Counted from the stretch's first letter, positions 40,081-51,917 are shown. The stretch is DNA of 64,000 nt from Acanthosepion esculentum (GCA_964036315.1 CAXIWW010000817.1:593501-657500); one strand, 5' to 3'. Made by a program: numbers and translations. Notes: generated from the sequence alone by a model not told the origin.

Positions 40081-41800
40081 TGACAGCAAGGCTTCTGATC
40101 AAAAAGGGTCCAAGCTATGAGCAAATAGTGACCGCCCACTAAAAAAAAACACTATGAATGTATAAAAATACATGTTTATATAAAAACTTGCGGACAACAC
40201 CAGTTGATAGCAAAAGTGCCAACAGCTGATAGCAAAAGTGCCAACAGCTGATAGCAAAAGTGCCAACAGCACCACATTGCCAATTAGTCCTAGGCATGAC
40301 TATAAACTACATCTGACAGCAAGGGTTCTGATCACAAAGGGTCCCAGCTATGAGCAAATAGTGACCCCCCACTAAAAAAAACACTATGAAAGTATAAAAA
40401 TAGATGTTTATATAAAAACTTGCGAACAACACCAGTTGATATCAAAAGTGCCAACAGCACCACAGCTGATATCAAAAGTGCCAACAGCTGATAGCAAAAA
40501 TGCCAGATGCTGATAGCAAAAGTGCCAACAGCTGATAGCAAAAGTGCCAACATCTGATAGGAAAAGTGCCAACAGCTGATACCAAAAGTTCCAAAAGCTG
40601 ATAGCAAAAGTGCCAACAGCACCACATTGCCAATTATTCCTAGGCATGACTATAAACTACATCTGACAGCAAGGGTTCTGATCACAAAGGGTCCCAGCTA
40701 TGAGCAAATAGTGATCCCTCACTAAAAAAAAAACACTATGAAAGTATAAAAATAGATGTTTATATAAAAACTTGCGAACAACACCAGTTGATAGCAAACG
40801 TGCCAACAGCACCACAGCTGATATCAAAAGTGCCAACAGCTGATAGCAAAAATGCCAGATGCTGATAGCAAAATTGCCAACAGCTGATAGCAAAAGTGCC
40901 AACAGCTGATAGCAAAAGTGCCAACAGATGATAGCTAAAGTGCAAACAGCCGATAGCAAAAGTGCCAACAGCTGATAGCAAAAGTGCCAACATCTGATAG
41001 GAAAAGTGCCAACAGCTGATACCAAAAGTGCCAAAAGCTGATAGCAAAAGTGCCAACAGCACCACATTGCCAATTAGTCCTAGGCATGACTATAAACTAC
41101 ATCTGACAGCAAGGGTTCTGATCACAAAGTGTCCCAGCTATGAGCAAATAGTGACCCCCCACTAAAAAAAAAACACTATGAAAGTATAAAAATAGATGTT
41201 TATATAAAAACTTGCGAACAACACCAGTTGATAGCAAAAGTGCCAACAGCACCACAGCTGATATCAAAAGTGCCAACAGCTGATAGCAAATATGCCAGAT
41301 GCTGATAGCAAAAGTGCCAACAGCTGATAGCAAAAGTGCCAACAGCTGATAGCAAAAGTGCCAACAGATGATAGCTAAAGTGCAAACAGCCGATAGCAAA
41401 AGTGCCAACAGCTGATATCAAAAGTGCCAACATCTGATAGGAAAAGTGCCAACAGCTGATACCAAAAGTGCCAAAAGCTGATAGCAAAAGTGCCAACAGC
41501 ACCACATTGCCAATTAGTCCTAGGAATGACTATAAACTACATCTGACAGCAAGGGTTCTGATCACAAAGTGTCCCAGCTATGAGCAAATAGTGACCCCCC
41601 ACTAAAAAAAAAACACTATGAAAGTATAAAAATAGATGTTTATATAAAAACTTGCGAACAACACCAGTTGATAGCAAAAGTGCCAACAGCACCACAGCTG
41701 ATATCAAAAGTGCCAACAGCTGATAGCAAAAATGCCAGATGCTGATAGCAAAAGTGCCAACAGCTGATAGCAAAAGTGCCAACAGCACCACAGTGCCAAC
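40080..41800 (-). repeat. 440-bp homogeneous higher-order repeat
   Basis: Cores at 40771, 41211 and 41651 are exactly 440 bp apart, with nearly identical 22-mer runs between them. They share a private set of changes: CCAATTAGTCCTAGG, AGGGTTCTGATC, AAAATAGATGTTTA, GCTGATATCAAAAG beside the core, and AATGCCAGATGCTG. The cores at 40187 and 40419 adjoin them. This looks like the most recently homogenised part of block B; members of the same subfamily spread from about 37690 to 42640. Confidence 0.9.
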
Positions 41801-44800
41801 TAGTCCTAGGTATGATTATAAACTACATCTGACAGCAAGTCTTCTGATCACAAATGGTCTCTTGCTATGAGCAAAAAATGACCCCCCAACTAAAAAAAAA
41901 CACTATGAAAGTATAAAAATACATGTTTATATAAAAACTTGCGAAAAACACCAGTTGATAGCAAAAGTGCAAACAGCACCACATCTGATAGCAAAAGTGC
42001 CAACAGCTGATAGAAAAAGTGCCAACAGCTGATAGCAAAAGTGCCAACAGCTGATAGAAAAAGTGACAACAGATGATACCAAAAGTGCCAACAGCTGATA
42101 GCAAAAGTGCCAACAGATGATAGCTAAAGTGCAAACAGCCGATAGCAAAAGTGCCAACAGCTGATAGCAAAAGTGCCAACATCTGATAGGAAAAGTTCCA
42201 ACAGCTGATAGCAAAAGTGCCAACAGCTGATACCAAAGTGCCAAAAGCTGATAGCAAAATGTCAACAGCTGATAGCAAAAGTGCCAACAGTTGATAGCAA
42301 AAGTGCCAACAGTTGATAGCAAAAGTGCCACCAGCTGATAGCAAAAGTGCCAACAGCACCACATTGCCAATTAGTCCTAGGCATGTCTATAAACTACATC
42401 TGACAGCAAGGGTTCTGATCACAAAGGGTCCCAGCTATGAGCAAATAGTGACCCCCCACTAAAAAAAAAACACTATGAAAGTATAAAAATAGATGTTTAT
42501 ATAAAAACTTGCGAACAACACCAGTTGATAGCAAAAGTGCCAACAGCACCACAGCTGATATCAAAAGTGCCAACAGCTGATAGCAAAAATGCCAGAGTCT
42601 GATAGCAAAAGTGCCAACAGCTGATAGCAAAAGTGCCAACAGCACCACAGTGCCAACTAGTCCTAGGTATGACTATAAACTACATCTGACAGCAAGGCTA
42701 CTGATCATAAAGGGCCCCAGCTAAGAGCAAATAGTGACCCCCCACTAAAAAAAAAACACTATGATTGTATAAAAATACATGTTTATATAAAAACTTGCGA
42801 ACAACACCAGTTGATAGCAAAAGTGCCAACAGCTGATAGCAAAAGTGCCAACAGCTGATAGCAAAAGTGCCAACAGCTGATAGCAAAAGTGCCAACAGCA
42901 CCACAGCTGATATCAAAAGTGCCAACAGCTGATAGCAAAAGTGCCAACAGCTGATAGCAAAAGTGCCAACAGCTGATAGCAAAAGTGCCAACAGCACCAC
43001 AGTCCCAACTAGTCCTAGGTATGACTAAAAACTACATCTGACAGCAAGGCTTCTGATCACAAAGGGTCTAAGCTATGAGCAAAAAATGACCCCCCACTAA
43101 AAAAAAACACTATGAAAGTATAAAAATACATGTTTATATAAAAACTCGCGAACAACACCAGTTGATAGCAAAAGTGCCAACAGCACCACAGCTGATAGCG
43201 AATGTGCCAACATCTAATAGCAAAAGTGTCAACAGCTGATAGCAAAAGTGCCAGCAGCTGATAGCAAAAGTGCCAACAGCACCACAGTGCCAACTGGTCC
43301 TATGTATGACTATAAACTACATCTGACAGCAAGGCTTCGGATCACAAAGGGACCCAGCTATTTTCAAATAGTTACCCCCCACTAAAAAAAAACTTTATGA
43401 AATATAAAAATACATGTTTATATAAAAACTTGCGAAAAACACCAGTTGATAGCAAAAGTGCAAACAGCGCCACATCTGATAGCAAAAGTGCCAACAGCTG
43501 ATAGCAAAAGTGCCAACAGCTGATAGCAAAAGTGCCAACAGCACCACAGTGCCAACTACTCCTAGGTATGACTATAAACTACATCTGACAGCAAGCATTC
43601 TGATCACAAAGGCTCCCAGCTATGAGCAAATAGTGACCCCCCATAAAAAAAACACTATGAAAGTATAAAAATACATGCTTATATAAAAACTTGCGAACAA
43701 CACCAGTTGATAGCAAAAGTGCCAACATCACCACAGCTGATAGCAAAAGTGCCAACCGCTCATAGCAAAAGTGCCAACAGCTGATAGCAAAAGGGCCAAC
43801 AGCACCACAGTGCTAACTAGTCCTAGGTATGACTATAAACTACATCTGACAGCAAGGCTTCTGATCACAAAGTGTCCCAGCTATGAGCAAATAGTGACCC
43901 CTCACTAAAAAAAACACTATGAAAGTAGAAAAATACATGTTTATATAAAAACTTGCGAACAAAACCAGTTGATAGCAAAAGTGCCAACAGCACCACAGCT
44001 GATAGCAAAAGTGCCAACAGCTGATAGCAAAAGTGCCAACAGCTGATAGCAAAAGTGCCAACAGCTGATAGCAATAGTGCAAACAGATGATACCAAAAGT
44101 GCCAACAGGTGATAGCAAAAGTCCCAACTGCTGATAGCAAAAGTGCCAACAGCTGATAGCAAAAGTGCCAACAGCTGATAGCAAAAGTGCCAACAGCTGA
44201 TAGCAAAAGTGCAAACAGCTGATACCAAAATTGCCAAAATCTGATACCAAAGTGCCAACAGCTGATAGCAAAAGTGCCAACAGCTGATAGCAAAAGTGCC
44301 AACAGCACCACAGTGCCAACTAGTCCTAGGTATGACTATAAACTACATCTGACAGCAAGGCTTCTGATCACAAAGGGTCCCAGCTATGAGCAAATAGTTA
44401 CCCCCCACTAAAAAAAACACTATGAAAGTATAAAAATACATGTTTATATAAAAACTTGTGAACAACACCAGTTGATACCAAACGTGCCAACAGCACCAGA
44501 GCTGATAGCAAAATTGCCAACAGCTGATAGCAAAAGTGCAAACAGCTGATAGCAAAAGTGCCAACAGCTGATAGCAAAAGTGCCAACAGACCATAGCAAA
44601 AGTGCCAACAGCACCACAGTGCCGACTAGTCCTAGGTATGACTATAAACTACATCTGACAGCAAGGCTTCTGATCACAAAGGGTCCCATCTATGAGAAAA
44701 TGGTGACACCCCTCTAAAAAAAAACATTATGAAAGTATAAAAATACATGTTTATATAAAAACTTGCGAACAACACCAGTTTATAGTAAAAGTGCCAACAG

Positions 44801-45978
44801 CACCACAGCTGATAGCAAAAGTGCCATCAGCTGATAGCAAAAGTGCCAACAGCTGATAGCAAAAGTGCCAACATCTGATAGCAAAAGTGCCAACAGCACC
44901 ACAGTGCCAACTAGTCCTAGGTATGACTATGAACAAAATCTGAGAGCAAGGCTGCTGATCACAAAGGGTCCCAGCTATGAGCAAATAGTGACCCCCCACT
45001 AAAAAAAAAATACTATGAAAGTATAAAAATACATGTTTATATAAAAACTTGCGAACAACACCAGTTGATATCAAAAGTGCCAACAGCACCACGGCTGATA
45101 GCAAAAGTGCCAACAGCTGATAGCAAAAGTGCCAACAGCTGATACCAAATGTGCCAAAAGCTGATAGCAAAAGTGCCAACAGATGATAGCAAAAGTGCCA
45201 ACAGCTGATAGCAAAATTGCCAACAGCTGATACCAAAAGTGCCAGCAGATGATACCAAAAGTTCCAACAGCTGATAGCAAAAGTGCCAACAGCTGATAGC
45301 AAAACTGCCAACAGCTGATAGCAAAAGTGCCAACAGCTGATAGCAAAAGTACAAACAGCACCACATTGCCAACTAGTCCTAGGTATGATTATAAACTACA
45401 TCTGACAGCAAGGCTTCTGATCACAAAGGGTCCCAGCTCTGAGCAAATAGTGACCCCCCACTAAAAAAAAACTCTATGAATGTATAAAAATACATGTTTA
45501 TATAAAAACTTTCGAACAACACCAGTTGATAGGAAAAGTGCCAACAGCACCACAGCTGATAGCAAAAGTGCCAACAGCTGATAGCAAAAGTGCCAACAGC
45601 TGATTGCAAAAGTGCCAACAGCTGATAGCAAAAGTGCCAACAGCACCACAGTGCCAACTAGTCCTAGGCATGACTATAAACTACATATGACAGCAAGGCT
45701 TCTGATCACAAAGGGTCCCAGCTATGAGCAAATAGTTACCCCCCACTAAAAAAAAAACACTATGAAAGTATAAATATACATTTTTATATAAAAACTTGTG
45801 AACAACACCAGTTGATAGCAAAAGTGCAAACAGCACCACAGCTGATAGCAAAAGTGCCAACAGCTGATAGCAAATGTGTCAACAGCTGATAGCAAAAGTG
45901 CCAACAGCTGATAGCAAAAGTGCCAACAGACCATAGCAAAAGTGCCAACAGCACCACAGCTGATGGCAAAAGTGCCAA
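41800..45978 (-). repeat. Block B sub-region 8, up to the second orientation switch
   Basis: Cores are at 41938, 42508, 42794, 43145, 43429, 43690, 43952, 44455, 44762, 45048, 45509 and 45795. Spacings are 261-286 bp except for longer units after 41938, 43952 and 45048. Cores at 41938, 43429 and 36544 share CTTGCGAAAAACACC. Cores at 44455 and 45795 read CTTGTGAAC, where the unit's only conserved CpG has become TpG. No gene is present. Confidence 0.92.
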
Positions 45979-45995
45979 CTTTGCTATCAGCTGTT
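45965..45995. other. Orientation switch 2 (- to +) in the satellite
   Basis: The - array ends inside a 22-mer (GGCAAAAGTGCCAAC) at about 45979 and continues as TTTGCTATCAGCTGTTGG in + orientation. Arms GCAAA and TTTGC flank a 9-bp centre. The left side has a GCACCACAGCTGATGG junction that the right side does not mirror. The break is therefore within 22-mer sequence on both sides, consistent with exchange between inverted 22-mers. Confidence 0.88.
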
Positions 45996-47115
45996 GGCAC
46001 TTATGCAATCAGCTTTGGCACTTTTGCTATCAGCTGTTGGCACTTTTGCTATCAACTGGTGTTGTTCGCAATTTTTTATATAAACATGTATTTTTATACT
46101 TTCATAGTGTATTTTTTTTAGTGGGGCGTCACTATTTGCTCATAGCTGGGACCCTTTGTGATCAGAAGCCTTGCTGTCAGATGTAGTTTATAGTCATACC
46201 TAATACTAGTTGGCACTGTGGTGCTGTTGGCACTTTTACTATCAGCTGTTGGCACTTTTGCTATCAGCTGTTGGCACTATTGCTATCAACTGGTGTTGTT
46301 TGCAAGTTTTTATATAAACATGTATTTTTATACTTTCATAGTTTTTTTTTTAGTGGGGGGTAACTATTTGATCATAGCTGGGAACCTTTGTGATCAGAAG
46401 TCTTGCTGTCAGATGTAATTTATAGTCATACCTAGGACTAGTTGGCACTGTGGTGCTGTTGGCACTTTTGCTATCAGCTGTTTGCACTTTTACTATCAGC
46501 TGTTGGCACTTTTGCTATCAGCTGATGGCTCTTTTGCTATCAGCTGTGGTGCTGTTGGCACTTTTACTATCAACTGGTGTTGTTCGCAAGTTTTTATATA
46601 AACATGTATTTTTATACTTTCATAATGTTTTTTTTTTTAGTGGGGGGTCACTATTTGCTCATAGCTGGGACCCTTTGTGATCAGAAGCCTTGCTGTCAGA
46701 TGTAGTTTATAGTCATACCTAGGACTAGTTGGAATGTGGTGCTGTTGGCACTTTTGCTATCAGCTGTTGGCACTTTTGCTATCAGCTGTTGGCACTTTTG
46801 CTATCAGCTGTTGGCACTTTTGCTATCAGCTGTGGTGCTGTTTGCACTTTTGCTATCAACTGGTGTTGTTCGCAAGTTTTTATATAAACATGTATTTTTA
46901 TACTTTCATAGTGTTTTCTTTTAGTGGGGTGTAACTATTTGCTCATAGCTGGGACCCTTTATGATCAGAAGCCTTGTTGTCAGATGTAATTTATAGTCAT
47001 ACCTAGGACTAGTTGGCACTGTGGTGCTTCTGGCACTTTGCTATCAGCTGTTGGAACTTTTGCTATCAGCTGTTGGCACTTCTGGTATCATCTGTTGGAA
47101 CTTTTGCTATCAGCT
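45979..47115 (+). repeat. Block C sub-region 1
   Basis: Cores are at 46068, 46302, 46586 and 46872, with 2 to 4 copies of the 22-mer each. The first two 22-mers after the inversion are degenerate (CACTTATGCAATC, and a shortened AGCTTTGGCAC). The core at 46302 has TTTGCAAG, a C-to-T change at the CpG. Only satellite is present. Confidence 0.92.
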
Positions 47116-48735
47116 GTTGGCACTTTTGCTATCAGCTGTGGTGCTGTTGGCACTTTTGCTATCAACTGGTGTTGTTCGCAAGTTTTTATATAAACATGTA
47201 TATTTATACTTTCATAGTGTTTTTTTTTAGTGGGGTGTCACTATTTGCTCATAGCTGGGACCCTTTGTGATCAGAAGCCTTGCTGTCAGATGTAGTTTAA
47301 TGTCATACCTAGGACTAGTTGGCACTGTGGTGCCGTTGGCACTTTTGCTATCAACTGGTGTTGTTTGCAAGTTTTTATATAAACATGTATTTTTATACTT
47401 TCATAGTGTTTTTTTTAGTGGGGTGTCACTATTTGCTCATAGCTGGGACCCTTTTTGATCAGAAGCCTTGCTGTCAGATGTAATTTATAATCATACCTAG
47501 GACTAGTTGGCACTGTGGTGCTGTTGGCACTTTTGCTAACAGCTGTTGGCACTTTTGCTATAATCTGTTGGTACTTTTGCTATAAGCTGTTGGCACTTTT
47601 GCTATCATCTGTGGTGCTTTTGGCACTTTTGCTATCAACTTGTGTTGTTTGCAAGTTTTTATATAAACATGTATTTTTATACATTCATAGTGTTTTTTTT
47701 TAGCGGGGGATCACTATTTGCTCATAGCTGGGACCCTTTGTGATCATAAGCCTTGCTGTCAGATGTAGTTTATAGTCATACCTAGAACTACTTGGCACTG
47801 TGGTGCTGTTGGTACTTTTGCTATCAGCTGTTGGCACTTTTGCTATCAGCTTTTGGCACTTTTGCTATCAGCTGTTGGCACTTTTGCTATCAGCTGTTGG
47901 CACTTTTGCTATCAGCTGTTGGCACATTTGCTATCAGCTGTGGTGCTGTTGGCACATTTGCTATCAACTGGTGTTGTTCGCAAGTTTTTATATAAATATG
48001 TATTTTTATACTTTCATAGTGTTTTTTTTTAGTGGGGGGTCACTATTTGCTCATAGCTGGGACCCTTTGTGATCAGAAGCCTTGCAGTCAGATGTAGTTT
48101 ATAGTCATACCTAGGACTAGTTGGCACTGGGTGCTGTTGGCACGTTTGCTATCAGCTGTTGGTACTTTTGCTATCAGCTTTTGGCACTTTTGCTATCAGC
48201 TGTTGGCACTTTTGCTATCGGCTTTTGGCACTTTTGCTATCAGCTGTTGGCACTTTTGCAATCAACTGGTGCTGTTCGCAAGTTTTTATATAAACATGTA
48301 TTTTTATACTTTCATAGTGTTTTTTTTAGTGGGGGGTCATTATTTGCTCATAGCTGGGACCCTTTGTGATCAGAAGCCTTGCTGTCAGATGTAGTTTATA
48401 GTCATACCTACAACTAGTTGGCACTGTGGTGCTGTTGGCACTTTTGCTATCAGCTGTTGGCACTTTTGCTATCAGCTGTTGGCACTTTTGCTATCAGCTG
48501 TGTTGCTGTTTGCACTTTTGCTATCAACTGGTGTTGTTCGCAAGTTTTTATATAAACATATATTTTTTTACTTTCATAGTGTTTTTTTTTTAGTGGGGTG
48601 TCACTATTTGCTCATAGCTGGGACCCTTTGTGATCAGAAGCCTTGCTGTCAGATGTAGTTTATAATCATACCTAGGACTAGTTGGCACTGTAGTGCTGTT
48701 TGCACTTTTGCTATCAGCTGTTGGCACTTTTGCTA
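47115..48735 (+). repeat. Duplicated segment, copy 1 (partner at 50295-51917)
   Basis: Cores at 47178, 47367, 47651, 47980, 48278 and 48540 recur at 50358, 50547, 50830, 51160, 51460 and 51722, lags of 3179-3182 bp. Shared private features are ATGTATATTTATAC in the first core, the 189-bp minimal unit, TTTAATGTCATACC, TAGCGGGGGATCAC, the CACTGGGTGCTG junction and a core with ATATATTTTTTTAC. In the minimal unit, core follows core with a single fused 22-mer between. Confidence 0.92.
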
Positions 48736-49321
48736 TAAGCTGTGGTGCTGTTTGCACTATTGCTATCAACTGGTGTTGTTCGCAAGTTTTTATATAAACA
48801 TGTATTTTTATACTTTCATACTGTTTTTTTTTTAGTGGGGGTAATTATTTGCTCATACCAGGGACCCTTTGTGATCAGAAGCCGTGCTGTCAGATGTAGT
48901 TTATAGTCATACCTAGGACTAGTTGGCAATGTGGTGCTGTTGGCACTTTTGCTATCAGCTGTTGGAACTTTTGCTATCAGCTGTTGGCACTATTGCTAAG
49001 AGCTGTGGTGCTGTTTGCACTTTTGCTATCAACTGGTGTTGTTCGCAAGTTTTTATATAAACATGTATTTTTATACTTTCATAGTGTTTTTTTTTTTAGT
49101 GGGGGCTAACTATTTGCTCATAGCTGGGATCCTTTGTTATCAGAAGCCTTGCTGTCAGATGTAGTTTATGGTCATACCTAGGAATAGTTGGCACTGTGGT
49201 GCTGTTGGCACTTTTGCTATCAGCTTTTGGCACTTTTGCTTTCAGCTGTTGGCACTTTTGCTATCAGCTGTGTTGCTGTTGGCACTTTTGCTATCAGCTG
49301 TTGGCACTTTTGCTATAAACT

Positions 49322-49572
49322 GGTGTTGTTCGCATGTTTTTATGCTATCAGCTGTTGGCACTTTTGCTATCAGCTGTTGGCACTTTTGCTATCAGCTTTT
49401 GGCACTTTTGGTATCAGCTGTTGGAACTTTTGCTATCAGCTGTTTGCACATTTGCTATCAGCTGTTCGCACTTTTGCTATCAACTGTTGGCACTTTTGCA
49501 ATCAGCTGTGGTGCTGTTGGGACTTTTGCTATCAACTGGTGTTGTTCGCATGTTTTTATGCTATCACTTGTT
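49322..49572 (+). repeat. Two identical truncated cores
   Basis: At 49322-49345 and 49534-49562 the core begins normally (CTGGTGTTGTTCGCATG) and then passes from TTTTTAT straight into GCTATCA and 22-mers. About 130 bp of the core is missing, including the T-run, G-run and CCTAGG end. Both copies have the same end point and share the GCATG variant, so one deletion happened and the shortened unit was then copied at a lag of 216 bp. Confidence 0.88.
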
Positions 49573-49661
49573 GGCACTTTTGCTATCAGCTGTTGGCACT
49601 TTTGCTATCAGCTGCTGGCACTTTTGCTATCAGCTGTGGTGCTTTTCGCACTTTTGTTATC

Positions 49662-49816
49662 AACTGGTGTTGTTCGCAAGTTTTTATATAAACATGTATT
49701 TTTATACTTTCATAGTGTTTTTTTTTAGTGGGGGGTCACTATTTGCTCATAGCTGGGACCCTTTGTGATCAGAAGCCTTGCTGTCAGATGTAGTTTGTAA
49801 TCATACCTAGGACTAG
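49662..49816 (+). repeat. Representative satellite core (155 bp, near consensus)
   Basis: This copy is close to the consensus of the roughly 160 cores. In order it holds AACTGGTGTTGTTCGCAAG, with the only conserved CpG of the unit; an AT-rich stretch with TATATAAA and ATACTTTCATAG; a T-run of 8 to 12; AGTG with a G-run of about 6; a segment with TGATCA; and the end CCTAGGACTAG, which contains AvrII (CCTAGG) and SpeI (ACTAGT) palindromes. The same phrase, GTGGTGCTGTTGGCAC, lies on both sides of the core and joins it to the 22-mers. Its first 20 or so bases (CTATCAACTGG...) look like a decayed 22-mer. I see no RNA polymerase III A/B boxes and no conserved reading frame. Function unknown. Confidence 0.9.
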
Positions 49817-50294
49817 TTGGCAATGTGGTGCTGTTGGCACTTTTGCTATCAGCGGTTGGCACTTTTGCTATCAGCTGTTGGCACTTTTTCTATCAGCTGT
49901 TGGCACTTTTGCTATCAGCTTTCGGCACTTTTGGTATCAACTGTTGGCACTTTTGCTATCAGCTGTTTGCACATTTGCTATCAGCTGTTGGCACTTTTGC
50001 TATCAGCTGTGGTGCTGTTTGCACTTTTGCTATCAACTGGTGTTGTTCAAAAGTTTTTATATAAACATGTATTTTTATACTTTCATAGTTTTTTTTTTTT
50101 TAGTGGTGGGTCACTATTTGCTCATAGCTGGGACCCTTTGTGATCATAAGCCTTGCTGTCAGATGTAGTTTATGGTCATACCTAGGACTAGTTGGCACTG
50201 TGGTGCTGTTGGCACTTTTGCCATCAGCTGTTGGCAAATTTGCTATCAGCTGTTGGCACTTTTGTTATCAGCTGTTGGCACATTTGCTATCAGC

Positions 50295-51917
50295 TGTTGG
50301 CACTTTTGCTATCAGCTGTGGTGCTGTTGGCACTTTTGCTATCAACTGGTGTTGTTCGCAAGTTTTTATATAAACATGTATATTTATACTTTCATAGTGT
50401 TTTTTTTTAGTGGGGTGTCACTATTTGCTCATAGCTGGGACCCTTTGTGATCAGAAGCCTTGCCGTCAGATATAGTTTAATGTCATACCTAGGACTAGTT
50501 GGCACTGTGGTGCTGTTGGCACTTTTGCTATCAACTGGTGTTGTTTGCAAGTTTTTATATAAACATGTATTTTTATACTTTCATAGTGTTTTTTTTAGTG
50601 GGGTGTCACTATTTGCTCATAGCTGGGACCCTTTTTGATCAGAAGCCTTGCTGTCAGATGTAATTTATAATCATACCTAGGATTGTTGGCACTGTGGTGC
50701 TGTTGGCACTTTTGCTAACAGCTGTTGGCACTTTTGCTATAATCTGTTGGTACTTTTGCTATAAGCTGTTGGCACTTTTGCTATCATCTGTGGTGCTTTT
50801 GGCACTTTTGCTATCAACTTGTGTTGTTTGCAAGTTTTTATATAAACATGTATTTTTATACATTCATAGTGTTTTTTTTTTAGCGGGGGATCACTATTTG
50901 CTCATAGCTGGGACCCTTTGTGATCATAAGCCTTGCTGTCAGATGTAGTTTATAGTCATACCTAGAACTACTTGGCACTGTGGTGCTGTTGGTACTTTTG
51001 CTATCAGCTGTTGGCACTTTTGCTATCAGCTTTTGGCACTTTTGCTATCAGCTGTTGGCACTTTTGCTATCAGCTGTTGGCACTTTTGCTATCAGCTGTT
51101 GGCACATTTGCTATCAGCTGTGGTGCTGTTGGCACTTTTGCTATCAACTGGTGTTGTTCGCAAGTTTTTATATAAATATGTATTTTTATACTTTCATAGT
51201 GTTTTTTTTTTAGGTGGGGGGTCACTATTTGCTCATAGCTGGGACCCTTTGTGATCAGAAGCCTTCCTGTCAGATGTAGTTTATAGTCATACCTAGGACT
51301 AGTTGGCACTGGGTGCTGTTGGCACGTTTGCTATCAGCTGTTGGTACTTTTGCTATCAGCTTTTGGCACTTTTGCTATCAGCTGTTGGCACTTTTGCTAT
51401 CGGCTTTTGGCACTTTTGCTATCAGCTGTTGGCACTTTTGCAATCAACTGGTGCTGTTCGCAAGTTTTTATATAAACATGTATTTTTATACTTTCATAGT
51501 GTTTTTTTTAGTGGGGGGTCATTATTTGCTCATAGCTGGGACCCTTTGTGATCAGAAGCCTTGCTGTCAGATGTAGTTTATAGTCATACCTACAACTAGT
51601 TGGCACTGTGGTGCTGTTGGCACTTTTGCTATCAGCTGTTGGCACTTTTGCTATCAGCTGTTGGCACTTTTGCTATCAGCTGTGGTGCTGTTTGCACTTT
51701 TGCTATCAACTGGTGTTGTTCGCAAGTTTTTATATAAACATATATTTTTTTACTTTCATAGTGTTTTTTTTTTAGTGGGGTGTCACTATTTGCTCATAAC
51801 TGGGACCCTTTGTGACCAGAAGCCTTGCTGTCAGATGTAGTTTATAATCATACCTAGGACTAGTTGGCACTGTAGTGCTGTTTGCACTTTTGCTATCAGC
51901 TGTTGGCACTTTTGCTA
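50295..51917 (+). repeat. Duplicated segment, copy 2 (partner at 47115-48735)
   Basis: This is the second copy of the segment described at 47115, with only scattered substitutions and small changes in homopolymer length (for example one extra T at 50875 and one extra G at 51214). The copies separate near 51917, where CTATCAGCTGTAGGC follows instead of CTATAAGCTGTGG. Confidence 0.92.

Larger units (their letters stand above)
22194..45978 (-). repeat. Satellite block B: inverted array
   Basis: The same composite satellite lies in reverse orientation for 23.8 kb. On the + strand each unit reads CAGCTGATAGCAAAAGTGCC repeats, then CTAGTCCTAGG, then a C-run and A-run, TATATAAAAACTTGCGAAC and ACACCAGTTGATAGC. 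I located 58 cores by CTTGC, plus one clearly truncated core near 29400-29490. Spacings obey the same 22-bp ladders (241, 263, 285, 307, 351, 461, 505 bp and so on). Segmental duplications and local subfamilies are described separately. No gene is visible on either strand. Confidence 0.97.
48735..50295 (+). repeat. Block C sub-region between the 3180-bp duplicates
   Basis: Cores are at 48782, 49045, 49676 and 50049, with two truncated cores at 49332 and 49548. The run 49188-49660 is a mosaic of 22-mers and core beginnings. The core at 50049 reads TTCAAAAG. The unit before it resembles the one before 49676 (shared CAGCTGTTTGCACATTTGC), so this region carries its own smaller duplication of about 0.5 kb. 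Confidence 0.88.

Noticed and set aside
49740..49760. G-quadruplex formed by the G-run of the core.
   Set aside because: Each core has only one run of 4 to 7 G and the nearest others are over 180 bp away, so an ordinary intramolecular quadruplex is not supported.
49662..49816. A tRNA-derived or RNA polymerase III gene in the core.
   Set aside because: I found no A-box or B-box consensus on either strand; only a T-run resembles a terminator.
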